Positions 25,211 to 35,756 are shown, counted from the first letter of the stretch. The stretch is 64,000 bases of DNA from Burkholderia sp. FERM BP-3421 (GCF_028657905.1 NZ_CP117782.1:496001-560000), one strand, 5' to 3'. Numbers and translations are program-made. Notes: generated by a model not told the origin, from the letters alone.

Positions 25211-26515
25211 TTATTGCGGCGGGCCGGAATTCGCGGGCGTCGACGCACTGACGGGCGGAGCGGCCGGTTCGGCGGCCGATGCCGCGGACGCGGAGGGCGC
25301 GGCGGCTGCGGGAAGCGAGGCGGCGTTCGGCGTCGCGGTGGGGGAGGAGGCCGGTGCGGGGAATGCATCCGGTGCCGCGTGGGTTGGTGTTGTCTCGGGC
25401 GCAGCGGTTGCGGCAGGCGTGCCGATGGCGGTGGACGCTGACGTGCTGCCCGGTACGCCGAGAGCAGGCGCGTTGGCCGGTGCGGACGCCGGTGCGGCCG
25501 GAGCCTGAGCCTGAGCGTTGGCCGGTGTGGACGCCGGCACGGCGAAAGCGGGCGCATTGACCGGTGCGGACGCCGGTGCGGCGAGAGCAGGCGCGGATGC
25601 GGGTGCGGCGAGGGCCGGCGCGTTGCCCGATGCGGGCGCGGGCATGCCGACAGGCGTGGACGCTGGGGTAGCGAGAGCCGGCGCATAAACATGTGCGGAC
25701 GCCGGCGCACCGACGGGCGCGGAGGCGGGGGCACCGGCGCCAGCAGGCATGGAGGCTGGGACGGCTGCGGCCGCCGCCGGCGCGACAACGGCCGACACGC
25801 CCAAGCCCCCCGGCGCGGCCGCCCCCGCCCCCGCGTGCGCGCCCGGCGGCGGCTCGGCCTGCGCGCCCGGCGCGGCCGGCGTCTCGAGCTTCAACGGCGC
25901 GCCCTCCGGCGTCGCGGCGGGTTCCGGCAGCGGCACCACGGGCTCCTTCTCCGCCGCCTTGACCGTGGCCTTGTCGCGTCGCGCCGGGTCGATCTTCAGG
26001 AAGTGGTCGACCAGGTTGAAGAAGCGGTCGTAGAACACGCCCGCCGGGATCGTCTCGCTCGCGGTCTTCACCATCGCATCGTCGCTCGAACCGATCGGCA
26101 GCGACAGCGAGCCGAACACGCTGAGCCCGACGCTTGCCGAGGTGTTGGTCTTCTTCAGCGAGTAGCGGTCCTGCACCGCGTTCACGTAGGCGATGCTGGC
26201 GGTGCCGTCCGCGTTCGCGTCGGCGCAGACCACGTGGAATTCGATCACCACGTGCGTATCGTTGCTCGGCTGGAAGTTCTTGCTGCCGTCGACCGCGTCC
26301 GCGCGCGACAGGTTCGTGATGTAGCCCTGGCTCAGCAGCGCGCGCCGTGCCGCCTCGCAGGTCGCGGCCGAGCGGTCGTGGAAGGTGCGGGTGTACGGGC
26401 TGCTCGCGGCGTCGAACTGTTCCTGCTGATACAGGGGTTTCGGCGTCGACGAGCACGCGGACAGCGCAATCGCGAGCGCGCACGGGGCGAGGAACGGTCG
26501 GAATCGGATGTGCAT
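25211..26515 (-). CDS. DUF2242 lipoprotein with a long Ala/Pro/Ser-rich repeat tail
   Basis: The 434-residue protein begins with a lipoprotein signal (PFLAPCALAIALSAC, Cys about 21). A DUF2242-like domain follows to about residue 190 (PLYQQEQFDAASSPYTRTF, CEAARRALLSQGYI, VFYDRFFNLVDHFL). The rest, more than 200 residues, is low-complexity, built of loose repeats such as APASAP, PASTP and NAPAL. The globular part is of unknown function in the beta-proteobacterial envelope; a disordered tail of this kind could span the periplasm or peptidoglycan. The ATG at 26515 is chosen because it starts the signal peptide; an earlier in-frame start adds 25 residues with no role. Confidence 0.85.
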   Translation of the reverse strand: MHIRFRPFLAPCALAIALSACSSTPKPLYQQEQFDAASSPYTRTFHDRSAATCEAARRALLSQGYITNLSRADAVDGSKNFQPSNDTHVVIEFHVVCADANADGTASIAYVNAVQDRYSLKKTNTSASVGLSVFGSLSLPIGSSDDAMVKTASETIPAGVFYDRFFNLVDHFLKIDPARRDKATVKAAEKEPVVPLPEPAATPEGAPLKLETPAAPGAQAEPPPGAHAGAGAAAPGGLGVSAVVAPAAAAAVPASMPAGAGAPASAPVGAPASAHVYAPALATPASTPVGMPAPASGNAPALAAPASAPALAAPASAPVNAPAFAVPASTPANAQAQAPAAPASAPANAPALGVPGSTSASTAIGTPAATAAPETTPTHAAPDAFPAPASSPTATPNAASLPAAAAPSASAASAAEPAAPPVSASTPANSGPPQ

Positions 26516-26707
26516 GGCGAGTTTCGAGGCGATCGGCGCGGGCCGACCCGGTTGACGCGAACGGTGGCCGTTGCCGATCGGTTCGCGCATGCCTGCGCGC
26601 TCCGGGACGCGGCGTCGTGCGCCGCGCGGCGGGTACCTGGCCGGCCGCTATTATAGATTCGTTTGCCCGGCGGGCCTCGAAGGCCGCCGGGCGCGCCGCG
26701 TCCGGCG

Positions 26708-29536
26708 TCAGTTGAAGCGGTGGTCGAACTCGAGCCAGAAGGTCCGGCCGTAGGGCATGTAGTAGCCGACCGTGTAGTACGGCCAGCCGCCGGAATCGTC
26801 GTGCTTGATGGTGTTCATCAGGTTGTTGACGACGAGGGTCAGCGTGCTGTTCTTGGTCACCTGATGCCCGATGCTGAGGTTGGTCAGCACGGTCGGCGTC
26901 AGATAGCCGGTCTGCGCGGCGTTCGGCACCTTGCCGTAGCGCTCGACCTGCACGGTCGAGGTCCAGCGCGGCACCGACCAGGTCAGGCTCAGCATCAGCT
27001 TGTCCGGCCATTCCGGATTGCCGGTCGGGTTCTGCAGCGAGTGCAGCAGGTCCTGCACCGGGCCGTTCGCGAACTGCTGGTACTTGTGGCTCAGCACCTT
27101 CGTGTAATTGACCGTCCACATGAAGTTGCCGAAGCCGCGCGTGCGCAGCCGCCACCGGGCCGCGAGATCGAAGCCCGTCGTCTTCTCCATCGCCGCGTTG
27201 ATCGGGTTGACCAGGATCGTGTTGATCGCGCCCGGGTTCAGCACGGCCGTCATCGGGTTGCGGATCACCCGGCTCAACGCATCCTGGCAGTTCGCCGACT
27301 GCGGATTCGACTGGCCCGAGCGGCACGCGGCCTCGGTGCGCAGCAGGTTGTCGGGGTCGATCACGGTGACGAGGTTGTCGATGCGGATGTTGTAGTAGTC
27401 GGCCGACAGGTCGACATCCGGCGTCGGCGCGAGCACGAAGCCCGCGCCCCACGACTTGCCGTTCTCCGGCTTCAGGTTGCTGTTGCCGGTCTGCACGTAG
27501 TTGTTGCCCGGCGACACGTTCGCGTACGTGCAGCGGCTGATCGGCTGGCCGGACTGCTGGCAGCGGTAGTAGTCGGTGGTCGATTCGAAATAGCCGGCGG
27601 TCTTGCCCTGGAAGATGTAATTCATGTCCGGCGCGCGGAAGCTCGTGCCGTAGTTGCCGCGCAGCAGCAGCTCGCGCACGGGCCGGTATTCGACGCCGAA
27701 GTTGTAGGTCAGCTTGTTGTTGCTCTGGCCGGCGAAGTGGTAGTCGTCGTAGCGGGTCGCGATGTTCGCGTTGAGCTGCCGGAAGATCGGAATGCGCAGC
27801 TCGAATGCGGCCGCGTAGCGCTTGCGGTTGCCGCTCACGCTCTGCGGCGTGCCCGCGTTGTAGTAGACGCCCTGGGCGATCGCCGGATCGACCGTGTTGC
27901 TGAAGCCCTGGGTGCCGTACTCGATCACGCCCGCGGCCTTCACCGCGCCGGCCGGCAGCGTGAACAGGTTGCCGTTCGCGCTCAGGCTCACGGTCTGGGT
28001 CCAGGTGTTGTTCTGGCTCGATGATTGCCCATACAACGAGTTGAACTGGGCCGGCGTCAGCGGCGTCGAGAAGTGCGAGGGATCGGGCGAGTAGATCGGG
28101 ATGCCGTCCGCGGTGGTGCCGAGGCGCGGCCCGAGGAAGTCGTTGTCGATGCCCGACAGCAGGAGCGGGCGGGTCGCGCGGCTCTGGTAGCCGGACGCGC
28201 TGTAGGCCAGCTCGTAGTTCCAGCTGGTGTCGAGCACCGCGCCGCGCACGCCGGTGATCAGGTTGCCCGCGCGGTCGTCCCAGCGACGGTTCCAGGTGCT
28301 CGCGCCGCCGATCTCCTCGGGGGCGAAGCGCTTGGTCCACACCTCGTTCGCGCCGGTCGCCTGGTTGTAGAAGTAGCCGTCGCCCGCGGCGTTCGAGGTC
28401 CAGCTCGGGCCGCGCGTGTTGTTCTCGGTCTGGTTCAGCGCGACCGAGGCGGAGCCGAACAGCGTCGCGTGCGGATTGAGCTTGTATTCGAAGCCGCCGT
28501 ACAGGTTCTCGCTGGTGTTCGCGGTCTGGGTGGTCCAGAACGCGGGCTTCGCGAAGCCGCTGCCGCAGGTCTTGCCGCTGCTCGTGACGCTGCCGCCGAA
28601 CGCGCCGATGCCGCGCAGGCTGCCGCATGCGCCGGGCGCGCCGAGATAGGCGCCGGTGTCGAGATTCTGGCGCGACCACACGGTCGTCGGCGTTTCGCCT
28701 TCGAGCGTCGTGGACGACATGAAGTCGCGCTGCGACGACCAGATCGGATTGGTGCGGCTGACCTCGAGGCCGAACACGGTGTCGAGATCGCCGAAGGTCT
28801 TGCCGCCCGAGACCTGCAGGCGGCCGTTCGCGCCGCCGCCGCGCTGGGTGGTGCCGCCCTTGACGTTCACCTCGACGCCGTCGATGTGCTTCTTCATGAT
28901 GATGTTGACGACCCCGGCGATCGCGTCCGAGCCGTAGATCGCCGACGCCGCGCCGTTCAGGATCTCGATCCGGTCGATCATCTCCGACGGGATGTTGGCG
29001 AGGTTGACGAAGTTGACGTTGCCGTCATAGGCGATCGGGTAGTCGGCGACCCGGCGGCCGTCCACCAGCACCAGCGTGTGGTTCGGCCCGAGCCCGCGCA
29101 GGTTGATCGCGTTGGCGGCCGGCGTGAAGGTGTTGCCGTAGTCGGCGCCCTGCGTGAAGCCGGTGTTCTGCGTCTGCTGCTGGAGCGCGTCGTAGACGTT
29201 GCGATAGCCGCGCGCTTCCAGGTCCTGCCCGGTGATCACGGTGACGGCCGTCGCGCCTTCCTTCTCGGTGCGCGGAATCCGCGAGCCGGTCACGACGAAC
29301 TTGCGCAGCGAGGCGGTGCCGGGCTGGGCGGCGGAGGCCGCCGTCGGCGGCGCGGCGGTCGACGTGGTCGAGGAGGCGGGTACGGATGCCGCAGCGGCCG
29401 CCGAGGCGGCGACGGGCGGTCCGGCGTCCGGCGGATCCTGCGCGCGCGCGCCGGTCGTGAAGGCCAGCGATGCAAGCACCCCGAGCGAGGCCGCGCGCGC
29501 TCGCATCGCGCACTTTGTCTTGTTCTTGTCGTTCAT
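26708..29536 (-). CDS. TonB-dependent outer-membrane receptor
   Basis: The 942-residue protein has a signal peptide (cleaved after ARA near residue 32), an Ala/Ser/Pro-rich linker, and a plug domain (KFVVTGSRIPR TonB-box-like region, VTVITGQDLEARGYRNVYDA, NLRGLGPNHTLVLVDGRR, ASAIYGSDAIAGVVNIIMK). A 22-strand barrel follows, ending in the required aromatic end TFWLEFDHRFN. The style matches receptors for large substrates in the IROMP/oligo-saccharide-peptide class rather than a typical siderophore receptor, but the ligand cannot be told. It takes up substrates across the outer membrane with TonB/ExbBD energy. No transport operon is adjacent. Confidence 0.94.
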   Translation of the reverse strand: MNDKNKTKCAMRARAASLGVLASLAFTTGARAQDPPDAGPPVAASAAAAASVPASSTTSTAAPPTAASAAQPGTASLRKFVVTGSRIPRTEKEGATAVTVITGQDLEARGYRNVYDALQQQTQNTGFTQGADYGNTFTPAANAINLRGLGPNHTLVLVDGRRVADYPIAYDGNVNFVNLANIPSEMIDRIEILNGAASAIYGSDAIAGVVNIIMKKHIDGVEVNVKGGTTQRGGGANGRLQVSGGKTFGDLDTVFGLEVSRTNPIWSSQRDFMSSTTLEGETPTTVWSRQNLDTGAYLGAPGACGSLRGIGAFGGSVTSSGKTCGSGFAKPAFWTTQTANTSENLYGGFEYKLNPHATLFGSASVALNQTENNTRGPSWTSNAAGDGYFYNQATGANEVWTKRFAPEEIGGASTWNRRWDDRAGNLITGVRGAVLDTSWNYELAYSASGYQSRATRPLLLSGIDNDFLGPRLGTTADGIPIYSPDPSHFSTPLTPAQFNSLYGQSSSQNNTWTQTVSLSANGNLFTLPAGAVKAAGVIEYGTQGFSNTVDPAIAQGVYYNAGTPQSVSGNRKRYAAAFELRIPIFRQLNANIATRYDDYHFAGQSNNKLTYNFGVEYRPVRELLLRGNYGTSFRAPDMNYIFQGKTAGYFESTTDYYRCQQSGQPISRCTYANVSPGNNYVQTGNSNLKPENGKSWGAGFVLAPTPDVDLSADYYNIRIDNLVTVIDPDNLLRTEAACRSGQSNPQSANCQDALSRVIRNPMTAVLNPGAINTILVNPINAAMEKTTGFDLAARWRLRTRGFGNFMWTVNYTKVLSHKYQQFANGPVQDLLHSLQNPTGNPEWPDKLMLSLTWSVPRWTSTVQVERYGKVPNAAQTGYLTPTVLTNLSIGHQVTKNSTLTLVVNNLMNTIKHDDSGGWPYYTVGYYMPYGRTFWLEFDHRFN

Positions 29537-29949
29537 GATCCGGCTGCATGCGGCCTGCGCCGCTGCGCAATGTCGTTATGTGGATGGGAGAAACCGGCCG
29601 GCCGGCGTGAGGCGTCGCGACGTGGCATGCGTCGCGGCGTTACGGACCGGCTGAAATCCGCGGTAATTTATCGATCCGCATCAATCACGGTCAAACAATG
29701 TTTACTCATATCAATGTGATTGATAGTGATCGCTAATCAAATTGAATTAATCGTGTTGGAGCAACAATTCGTCCGTTGTGACAGCGGCGCGTCATGAAAA
29801 CGAAAGGTGGGCGATACGGCTAAATGCCGGATGGCGCTTTGCAAAGCACAACATTGCATTTAGCGAAGCAGTGGCCTCCTGTATCTTGAGTTCCCGCCCT
29901 GCGACGGATGGGACATCGAGGACACAACGGAGGATCGAGGTGAGCGACC
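29537..29949. promoter_or_regulatory. AT-rich intergenic region between the TonB receptor and a DUF4096 gene
   Basis: No gene is seen in 413 bases. The middle (about 29650-29770) is markedly AT-rich, with several short inverted elements around TCAATGTGATTGATAGTGATC. It should contain the divergent promoters of both neighbours; no single strong consensus can be fixed. Confidence 0.45.
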
Positions 29950-30342
29950 ATGCAGATCGAGGCATTGACTGACGACGAATGGGCACAGGTCGAACCCCTG
30001 CTGGACGACGCGCGCACGCATGGCCGGCGCTCGGGCCGGCCGCGCATGGAGGCGCGCAAGGTGATCGACGCGATGCTGTGGGTGCTGGCGAACGGCGAGG
30101 GATGGGGCGCGCTGCCCGAGCGTTTCCCGTCGTCGCCGACCTGTCGGCGGCGTTTCGAGGCGTGGCTCGACAACGGCTCGCTGCATGACGTGATCGAGCG
30201 GCTGCGCGAAGGCGGCCGCGCGATATCCCTGGATGGGCGGATCGGGCCGTTGGCGCTGAAGCCGCTCGCGCTGCCGCGCCGCGCCGAACCCTGCGCGTTC
30301 GCGTGGCGCGCGCCCGAATCGTGGCGGCCGCCCGCCGAATGA
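29950..30342 (+). CDS. Stand-alone DUF4096 (IS5-type transposase N-terminal domain) protein
   Basis: The 130-residue protein resembles the N-terminal DNA-binding part of IS5-family transposases: [13 protein letters not shown] (about 5-17), [20 protein letters not shown] and [19 protein letters not shown]. It stops without the DDE catalytic domain; the C-terminal 50 residues are unrelated. No inverted terminal repeats or transposase remainder are seen nearby, so it may be a domesticated DNA-binding protein rather than an IS remnant. It is convergent with the LysR gene, 19 bases away. Confidence 0.75.
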   Translation: MQIEALTDDEWAQVEPLLDDARTHGRRSGRPRMEARKVIDAMLWVLANGEGWGALPERFPSSPTCRRRFEAWLDNGSLHDVIERLREGGRAISLDGRIGPLALKPLALPRRAEPCAFAWRAPESWRPPAE

Positions 30343-30361
30343 CGCGCGGCGGACGGTTCCG

Positions 30362-31282
30362 CTAGCGGCTCGCGCCGCTCATGCGGCCCACGCAGTCGAG
30401 CAGCGCGTCGCGCACCCGCATGATGGCCGGGTCGCGCGCCGCGCTCGTGCGCCAGCCCAGCTCGATCGCGTACGCCGGCAGCGCGACCGGGCACGCATAA
30501 GCCTTGAGCGGCGTCGCGCGCGCGAGCGCGCGGGCCGCATGCGCGGGAATCGTCGCGACCGCGTCGCTGCCGAGCAGCAGGTGCGGCAAGGCGGCGAAAT
30601 GGGTGGTGGCCGCGGCGACGCGGCGCTCGCGCCCGAGCGCCGCGAGCGCTTCGTCGACGATGCCGACCACGCCCCCCGACGAGATCAGCACGTGCGGACG
30701 CCGCAGGTAATCGGCGAGCGTCAGCCGGCGCGGCGCGCCCGCGCGCGGGTCGAGCACGCACGCATATGCGCCCGCGCCGATCACGCGCCGGCTCAGTCCG
30801 CTCGCGGACAGCCCGCCCGAGGCGAGCGCGAGATCGACATGCCGGCCCAGCAGCGCATCGCCGGCGATGCCGCTGTGGGTTTGCCGGAAGATCAGCCGCA
30901 GCGTGCGGCTCTGCGCGGCGAGCGCATCGATCAGGGCGCGCCCGAGCGCGATCTCGAAGTCATCCGACAATCCGACCGAGATGGTCCGCCCGACCTGTTC
31001 GCCCGCGTCCGCGCTCATCGCGAGGCTTTGCCGGCAGCGTTCGAGCGCGTCGGACAGGATCGGTTTCAGTTCGTCCGCGCGCGGCGTCGGCGACAGGCCG
31101 CGCCCGGTGCGCACGAACAGGGGATCGCGGTACAGCGTGCGCAGCCGCGCGAGCGCCGCGCTGACGGCCGACTGGGTGAGGTCGAGCCGCAACGCCGCGC
31201 GGCTCGCGCCGCCTTCCTCGTAAAGCGCCTCGAACACTTTCAGCAGGTTCAGGTCCACGCGTGCGATATCGATGGGGCTCAT
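30362..31282 (-). CDS. LysR-family regulator of the nitrilase gene
   Basis: The 306-residue protein begins [20 protein letters not shown], followed by the LysR helix-turn-helix ([20 protein letters not shown]) and [17 protein letters not shown]. The effector domain begins around residue 90 ([17 protein letters not shown]). This is the NodD/LeuO-like subgroup. Upstream in-frame starts exist (to 31345), but the ATG at 31282 fits the family start best. It is divergent from a nitrilase gene 81 bases away and probably regulates it. Confidence 0.9.
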   Translation of the reverse strand: MSPIDIARVDLNLLKVFEALYEEGGASRAALRLDLTQSAVSAALARLRTLYRDPLFVRTGRGLSPTPRADELKPILSDALERCRQSLAMSADAGEQVGRTISVGLSDDFEIALGRALIDALAAQSRTLRLIFRQTHSGIAGDALLGRHVDLALASGGLSASGLSRRVIGAGAYACVLDPRAGAPRRLTLADYLRRPHVLISSGGVVGIVDEALAALGRERRVAAATTHFAALPHLLLGSDAVATIPAHAARALARATPLKAYACPVALPAYAIELGWRTSAARDPAIMRVRDALLDCVGRMSGASR

Positions 31283-31297
31283 ATCAGATATGTCGGT

Positions 31298-31312
31298 ATC
31301 GATTTGATCGAT
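31298..31312. promoter_or_regulatory. Inverted-repeat operator candidate between LysR and nitrilase
   Basis: ATCGAT-TTG-ATCGAT is a perfect 15-base inverted repeat matching the T-N11-A LysR pattern, centred in the 81-base divergent promoter region. Confidence 0.5.
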
Positions 31313-31363
31313 GCCCATCATATCGGCAAAGATGGCGCGGTCCACGACAGGAGACCTTCGACC

Positions 31364-32293
31364 ATGCCCAGTTCAGTCATCGCCGCGCTGCAGCTCGGCG
31401 CTTCCCCCGACGGCACGCGCGCCACGCTCGACGCCATCCTCGGCTACGAGGCCGAGATCCGCGCGCGCGAGGCCGCGCTCGTGGTCCTGCCGGAGGCCGT
31501 GCTCGGCGGCTATCCGAAGGGCGAGATCTTCGGCACCCGGCTCGGCTATCGGCTGCCGGAAGGTCGCGACGCGTTCGCGCGCTACTACGCCCAGGCGATC
31601 GACGTGCCCGGCCCCGAGACCGACGAACTGGCGGCGCTGTCGCAGCGCAGCGGCGCGTCGCTCGTGGTCGGCGTGATCGAGCGCGGCGGCAGCACGCTGT
31701 ATTGCACGGCGCTGTTCTTCGAGCCGCGCGCGGGGCTCGTCGCGAAACATCGCAAGCTGATGCCGACGGGCGCCGAGCGCCTGATCTGGGGGCAGGGCGA
31801 CGGCTCGACGCTGCCGGTGGTCGACAGCGCGGCCGGCCGGCTGGGCGCGGCGATCTGCTGGGAGAACCACATGCCGCTGCTGCGCGCCGCGATGTACGCG
31901 AAGGGCGTGCAGGTCTGGTGCGCGCCGACCGTCGACGAACGCGAGGTCTGGCAAAGCACGATGCGCCACATCGCGCACGAAGGGCGCTGCTTCGTGGTCA
32001 GCGCGTGCCAGGTGCAGCCTTCTCCGCGCGCGCTCGGCGTGGCGGCGCCGGGCTGGGACCCGGAGCGGCCGCTGATCCGCGGCGGCAGCGTGATCGTCGG
32101 GCCGCTCGGCGACGTGCTGGCCGGGCCGCTCGTCGGCGAGGCGGGGCTGATCGCCGCGCGCGTCGACACCGAGGATCTGGTGCGGGCGCGCTACGACTTC
32201 GACGTGGTCGGCCACTACGCGCGCGCCGACGTGTTCTCGCTGCGCGTGGACGAGCGGCCGAAGCAGCCGGTGGTGTTCGACGGCGGCGCGTGA
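31364..32293 (+). CDS. Nitrilase (carbon-nitrogen hydrolase)
   Basis: The 309-residue protein carries the catalytic triad of the nitrilase family: Glu44 in [12 protein letters not shown], Lys131 in KHRKLMPTG, and Cys165 in [11 protein letters not shown]. The CWEN motif and length are those of true nitrilases (branch 1), which turn nitriles into carboxylic acids and ammonia; arylacetonitrile or aliphatic preference cannot be told. No signal peptide. It is monocistronic, divergent from its likely LysR regulator, and is followed by a strong hairpin at 32305-32330. Confidence 0.93.
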   Translation: MPSSVIAALQLGASPDGTRATLDAILGYEAEIRAREAALVVLPEAVLGGYPKGEIFGTRLGYRLPEGRDAFARYYAQAIDVPGPETDELAALSQRSGASLVVGVIERGGSTLYCTALFFEPRAGLVAKHRKLMPTGAERLIWGQGDGSTLPVVDSAAGRLGAAICWENHMPLLRAAMYAKGVQVWCAPTVDEREVWQSTMRHIAHEGRCFVVSACQVQPSPRALGVAAPGWDPERPLIRGGSVIVGPLGDVLAGPLVGEAGLIAARVDTEDLVRARYDFDVVGHYARADVFSLRVDERPKQPVVFDGGA

Positions 32294-32743
32294 TCGGGAT
32301 TTTCCCGGGCGCGCGCCGCGGCGCGCCCGGCTTCGGCGGGTCGGTTATTGTCCCTATTGCGCGTTTCGCGCCGCGCCGCCCAGCCCCGTCGGGACGGCGC
32401 GGCGCGACAGTGCGCGCCTCGCAGGATCCATGCCGGGCGCCGCCGCGCCGCGAACATTCCTTGCTGCAACGCAACGCCAAGCGCGCCGACGCGATGGTAT
32501 GCTGGCCTCCGATCGATTCGTATGGCTGGCACACCGGCAAGCATGGCATCCCCGTCTCGCGTGGTCCTAAATAAAACGAACGCTTCGGCCCACCTGGAGT
32601 CGGAGCATTGAAGGCGACGCCCGAGCTGCGCGCATGCGCACGCTTCCTGCCCCGCGCACGCGCCGGGCAGCCGGTATGTACCGGTTCCATCGCGGGTCGC
32701 GCCCGCGCACAGAATTCTAGTTCTACAACATGGAGACAGTTTC
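32294..32743. other. Intergenic region upstream of pckG
   Basis: 450 bases with no convincing gene. It contains the nitrilase hairpin at its left end and should hold the pckG promoter near its right end, where the sequence turns AT-richer (GAATTCTAGTTCTACAAC), followed by the ribosome site GGAGA before the ATG at 32744. Confidence 0.5.
32305..32330 (+). terminator. Perfect hairpin after the nitrilase gene
   Basis: CCGGGCGCGC and GCGCGCCCGG form a perfect 10-base stem with a 6-base loop, 12 bases after the nitrilase stop. A clear T run is lacking. Confidence 0.55.
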
Positions 32744-34609
32744 ATGACCGAGAGCCAAGCGGCCGCGGGAGCGCGCGCCATTCCGATTGACGTTCCCGCC
32801 CACGTCCGGCACCGCGGGCTGATCGACTGGGTCGCGCGCGTGGCCGCGCTGACCGAGCCCGCGCGGGTCGTCTGGTGCGATGGCTCGCAGGCCGAGTACG
32901 ACGCGCTGTGCGAGCAGATGGTCCGGCAGGGCACGATGATCCGGCTGAATCCGGCGCTGCGGCGGAACTCGTTCCTGGCCCTGTCCGATCCGTCGGACGT
33001 CGCGCGCGTCGAGGACCGCACCTTCATCTGCAGCGCGACGCGCGAGGATGCGGGGCCGACCAATCACTGGGTCGCGCCGGCCGAGATGCGCACGACGCTC
33101 GACGGCCTGTTCCGGGGCGCGATGCGCGGCCGCACGCTGTACGTGGTGCCGTTCTCGATGGGGCCGCTCGGCTCGCCGATCGCGCATATCGGCGTGGAGC
33201 TGTCGGACAGCCCGTATGTCGCGGTCAACATGCGGATCATGACGCGCATGGGGCGCGACGTGCTCGCCGCGCTCGGCGAGGACGGCGAATACGTGCCGTG
33301 CGTGCACAGCGTCGGCCAGCCGCTCGCGGCCGGCGAACCCGACGTGCGCTGGCCGTGCAATCCGACCAAGTACATCGTGCATTTCCCGGAAACGCGCGAG
33401 ATCTGGAGCTTCGGCTCGGGCTACGGCGGCAACGCGCTGCTCGGCAAGAAGTGCTTCGCGCTGCGCATCGCGTCGACGATGGGGCGCGACGAGGGCTGGC
33501 TCGCGGAGCACATGCTGATCCTCGGCGTGACCTCGCCCGCGGGCCGCAAGTACCACGTCGCGGCCGCGTTCCCGTCGGCCTGCGGCAAGACCAACTTCGC
33601 GATGCTGATTCCGCCGAAGGGCTTCGAGGGCTGGCGCGTCAGCACGATCGGCGACGACATCGCGTGGCTCAAGCCGGGCGCGGACGGCCGCCTGTACGCG
33701 ATCAATCCGGAGGCCGGCTATTTCGGCGTCGCGCCGGGCACGGGCGCGAAGACCAATCCGAACGCGCTCGCGACGCTCGAGGAAAACGTGATCTTCACCA
33801 ACGTCGCGCTGACCGACGACGGCGACGTGTGGTGGGAAGGGCTCACCGAGACGCCGCCCGCGCACCTGCTCGACTGGCAGGGCGAGGACTGGACGCCCGA
33901 GATCGGCCGCGCGACGGGCCGCAAGGCCGCGCATCCGAATGCGCGCTTCACCGCGCCCGCCTCGCAGTGCCCGTCGATCGACGACGACTGGGACAACCCG
34001 GCCGGCGTGCCGATCGACGCGTTCATCTTCGGCGGCCGCCGCTCGACCACGGTGCCGCTCGTCGCCGAGGCGCGCGACTGGACCGAGGGCGTCTACATGG
34101 CGGCGACGATGGGCTCCGAGACCACGGCGGCCGCGGCGGGCCAGCAGGGCGTCGTGCGGCGCGACCCGTTCGCGATGCTGCCGTTCTGCGGCTACAACAT
34201 GGGCGACTACTTCGCGCACTGGCTCGCGCTCGGCGAGCGGCTCGCGGCGTCGGGCGCGCGCCTGCCGCGCATCTACTGCGTGAACTGGTTCCGCAAGGGC
34301 GCGGACGGCCGCTTCGTGTGGCCCGGTTACGGCGAGAACATGCGCGTGCTCAAGTGGATGCTCGACCGCATCGACGGCGCGGGCGCGGGCGTCGAGAACG
34401 CGTTCGGCGTCACGCCGCGCTATGAGGACCTGAACTGGGACGGGCTCGCGTTCACGCCCGCGCAGTACGAGCAGGTAACCTCGATGGATGCGGCCGCGTG
34501 GCGCGACGAGCTGGCGCTGCACGACGAGCTGTTCGAGCGCCTGAAGGCGCGCCTGCCGCGCGCGCTGGTCGAGACCAAGGCGCGCATCGAAGGCCGGCTG
34601 GCGGGCTGA
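32744..34609 (+). CDS. pckG: Phosphoenolpyruvate carboxykinase (GTP)
   Basis: The 621-residue protein is a full-length GTP-type PEPCK. The P-loop with its hyperreactive Cys is FPSACGKTN at 276-284 (Cys280). Substrate and metal residues lie in [23 protein letters not shown] and the [14 protein letters not shown] region; the guanine-binding region includes [11 protein letters not shown]. It converts oxaloacetate and GTP to PEP, CO2 and GDP, the first committed step of gluconeogenesis. It is a single gene with a long upstream region and a GGAGA ribosome site. It fits a bacterium growing on organic acids. Confidence 0.97.
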   Translation: MTESQAAAGARAIPIDVPAHVRHRGLIDWVARVAALTEPARVVWCDGSQAEYDALCEQMVRQGTMIRLNPALRRNSFLALSDPSDVARVEDRTFICSATREDAGPTNHWVAPAEMRTTLDGLFRGAMRGRTLYVVPFSMGPLGSPIAHIGVELSDSPYVAVNMRIMTRMGRDVLAALGEDGEYVPCVHSVGQPLAAGEPDVRWPCNPTKYIVHFPETREIWSFGSGYGGNALLGKKCFALRIASTMGRDEGWLAEHMLILGVTSPAGRKYHVAAAFPSACGKTNFAMLIPPKGFEGWRVSTIGDDIAWLKPGADGRLYAINPEAGYFGVAPGTGAKTNPNALATLEENVIFTNVALTDDGDVWWEGLTETPPAHLLDWQGEDWTPEIGRATGRKAAHPNARFTAPASQCPSIDDDWDNPAGVPIDAFIFGGRRSTTVPLVAEARDWTEGVYMAATMGSETTAAAAGQQGVVRRDPFAMLPFCGYNMGDYFAHWLALGERLAASGARLPRIYCVNWFRKGADGRFVWPGYGENMRVLKWMLDRIDGAGAGVENAFGVTPRYEDLNWDGLAFTPAQYEQVTSMDAAAWRDELALHDELFERLKARLPRALVETKARIEGRLAG

Positions 34610-34632
34610 GCATCGGCGCGCGCAGCCGACGC

Positions 34633-35655
34633 CTAGGCGGGCGCCGGCTGCGGGTCGCGCGGGCCGTGGCCGGTCCAGCGCTTGAACGCGCGGCGGAAGT
34701 TGTGCGAATCGCTGAAGCCGACTTCGTGCGCGACGTCCTCGATCGACAGGCGCGGGTTGCTCAGCAGCGTGAACGCGCGTTTCTGGCGGATCGTGTCGAT
34801 CACCGTCTGGTAGGACACCCCCTGGTCGGCCAGGCGTCGCCGCAGCGTGCGTTCGCTCATGCACAGCTGCGCGGCGATGGCCGCGAGCGTCGGCGCGTGG
34901 CGCAGGTCGCGACGCACGATGCGCTCGATCGATTCGAGGAAATCGGGGCCTTCGGGCTCGACCGGCTCGGCGCTCTGCAGGAATTCGAGCGCCTGACGGT
35001 GCGCGAGCGGATCGTGGGTCGCGATGGCGCGCGCGCCCCATGCGGCGTCGCAGCGGAACAGGTTGTGCGGCTGTTCGAAGCGCACCGGGCACTCGAACGC
35101 GCGCGCGTAGGCGTCGGCCTGGGCCGGGCGCGGATAGGCGAGATCCACTGACAGCGGCCGGAATCCCGCGCCTGCCAGCGCGCGGCCGATCTTCATGAAG
35201 TTGCCGAACGCTTCCTCGACGAGGAAGGCCTCGATATCGGCCTCCAGCAGCAGGTTGGTCGCATGGATCGACATCGCCCGCGCGTCGCTCTTCAGTTCGA
35301 ATTGCAGCAATGGCCCGGTATGGCGCTGCAGGCGCATGCCGACCGCGACCGCATCCTTGAAGGTGGGGCTCGTCAGCATCGCGTAGCCGACCAGGCCGAT
35401 CGACGCGATCGTCTCGCTCATGCCGAGTTCGAGGCCGAGCGCGCGCCCGGGCGCCATCGCGAGCGCGCGCCGGATCATCGCGCTGGCCTGGCGCAGCGAG
35501 ATGCGGCACGCGGGATTGGACAGGTCCTCGACCTCGAAGCCGAGCCCGCGGCACAGCCGCGTCGAATCGATGCCCAGCGTGTCGCTCGTCTCCGCGAGGC
35601 AGCGCAGCAAGTGAACCGGCAGATTCGCCGTCGTATAACGGGCGGTATCCTCCAT
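34633..35655 (-). CDS. AraC-family transcriptional regulator (OruR/ArgR-like layout)
   Basis: The 340-residue protein has an N-terminal arabinose-binding-like domain of the DUF/Arabinose_bd type (LPVHLLRCLAETSDTLGID to LVGYAMLTSPTF). The C-terminal double helix-turn-helix spans about 245-340 (LAAIAAQLCMSERTLRRRLA, IEDVAHEVGFSDSHNFRRAF, KRWTGHGPRD). This layout is shared by AraC regulators of amino-acid and carbon catabolism. The ATG at 35655 has GGAG eight bases upstream. It lies between pckG (convergent) and a porin gene on the same strand 101 bases upstream; it may regulate the porin. Confidence 0.9.
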   Translation of the reverse strand: MEDTARYTTANLPVHLLRCLAETSDTLGIDSTRLCRGLGFEVEDLSNPACRISLRQASAMIRRALAMAPGRALGLELGMSETIASIGLVGYAMLTSPTFKDAVAVGMRLQRHTGPLLQFELKSDARAMSIHATNLLLEADIEAFLVEEAFGNFMKIGRALAGAGFRPLSVDLAYPRPAQADAYARAFECPVRFEQPHNLFRCDAAWGARAIATHDPLAHRQALEFLQSAEPVEPEGPDFLESIERIVRRDLRHAPTLAAIAAQLCMSERTLRRRLADQGVSYQTVIDTIRQKRAFTLLSNPRLSIEDVAHEVGFSDSHNFRRAFKRWTGHGPRDPQPAPA

Positions 35656-35756
35656 GGGCGCTCCATGCTTTTTTTTCGCGATTGTACTCGCTCCCCCCGG
35701 CGCGCATGGGCCGCCGGCACGGCATGGAAAACCCCCGGTCCACTGCTGCATCACGC

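Noticed and set aside
25017..28679. A 1220-codon minus-strand frame through the TonB receptor and lipoprotein
   Set aside because: It is the out-of-phase shadow of the two real minus-strand genes, with no protein family features.
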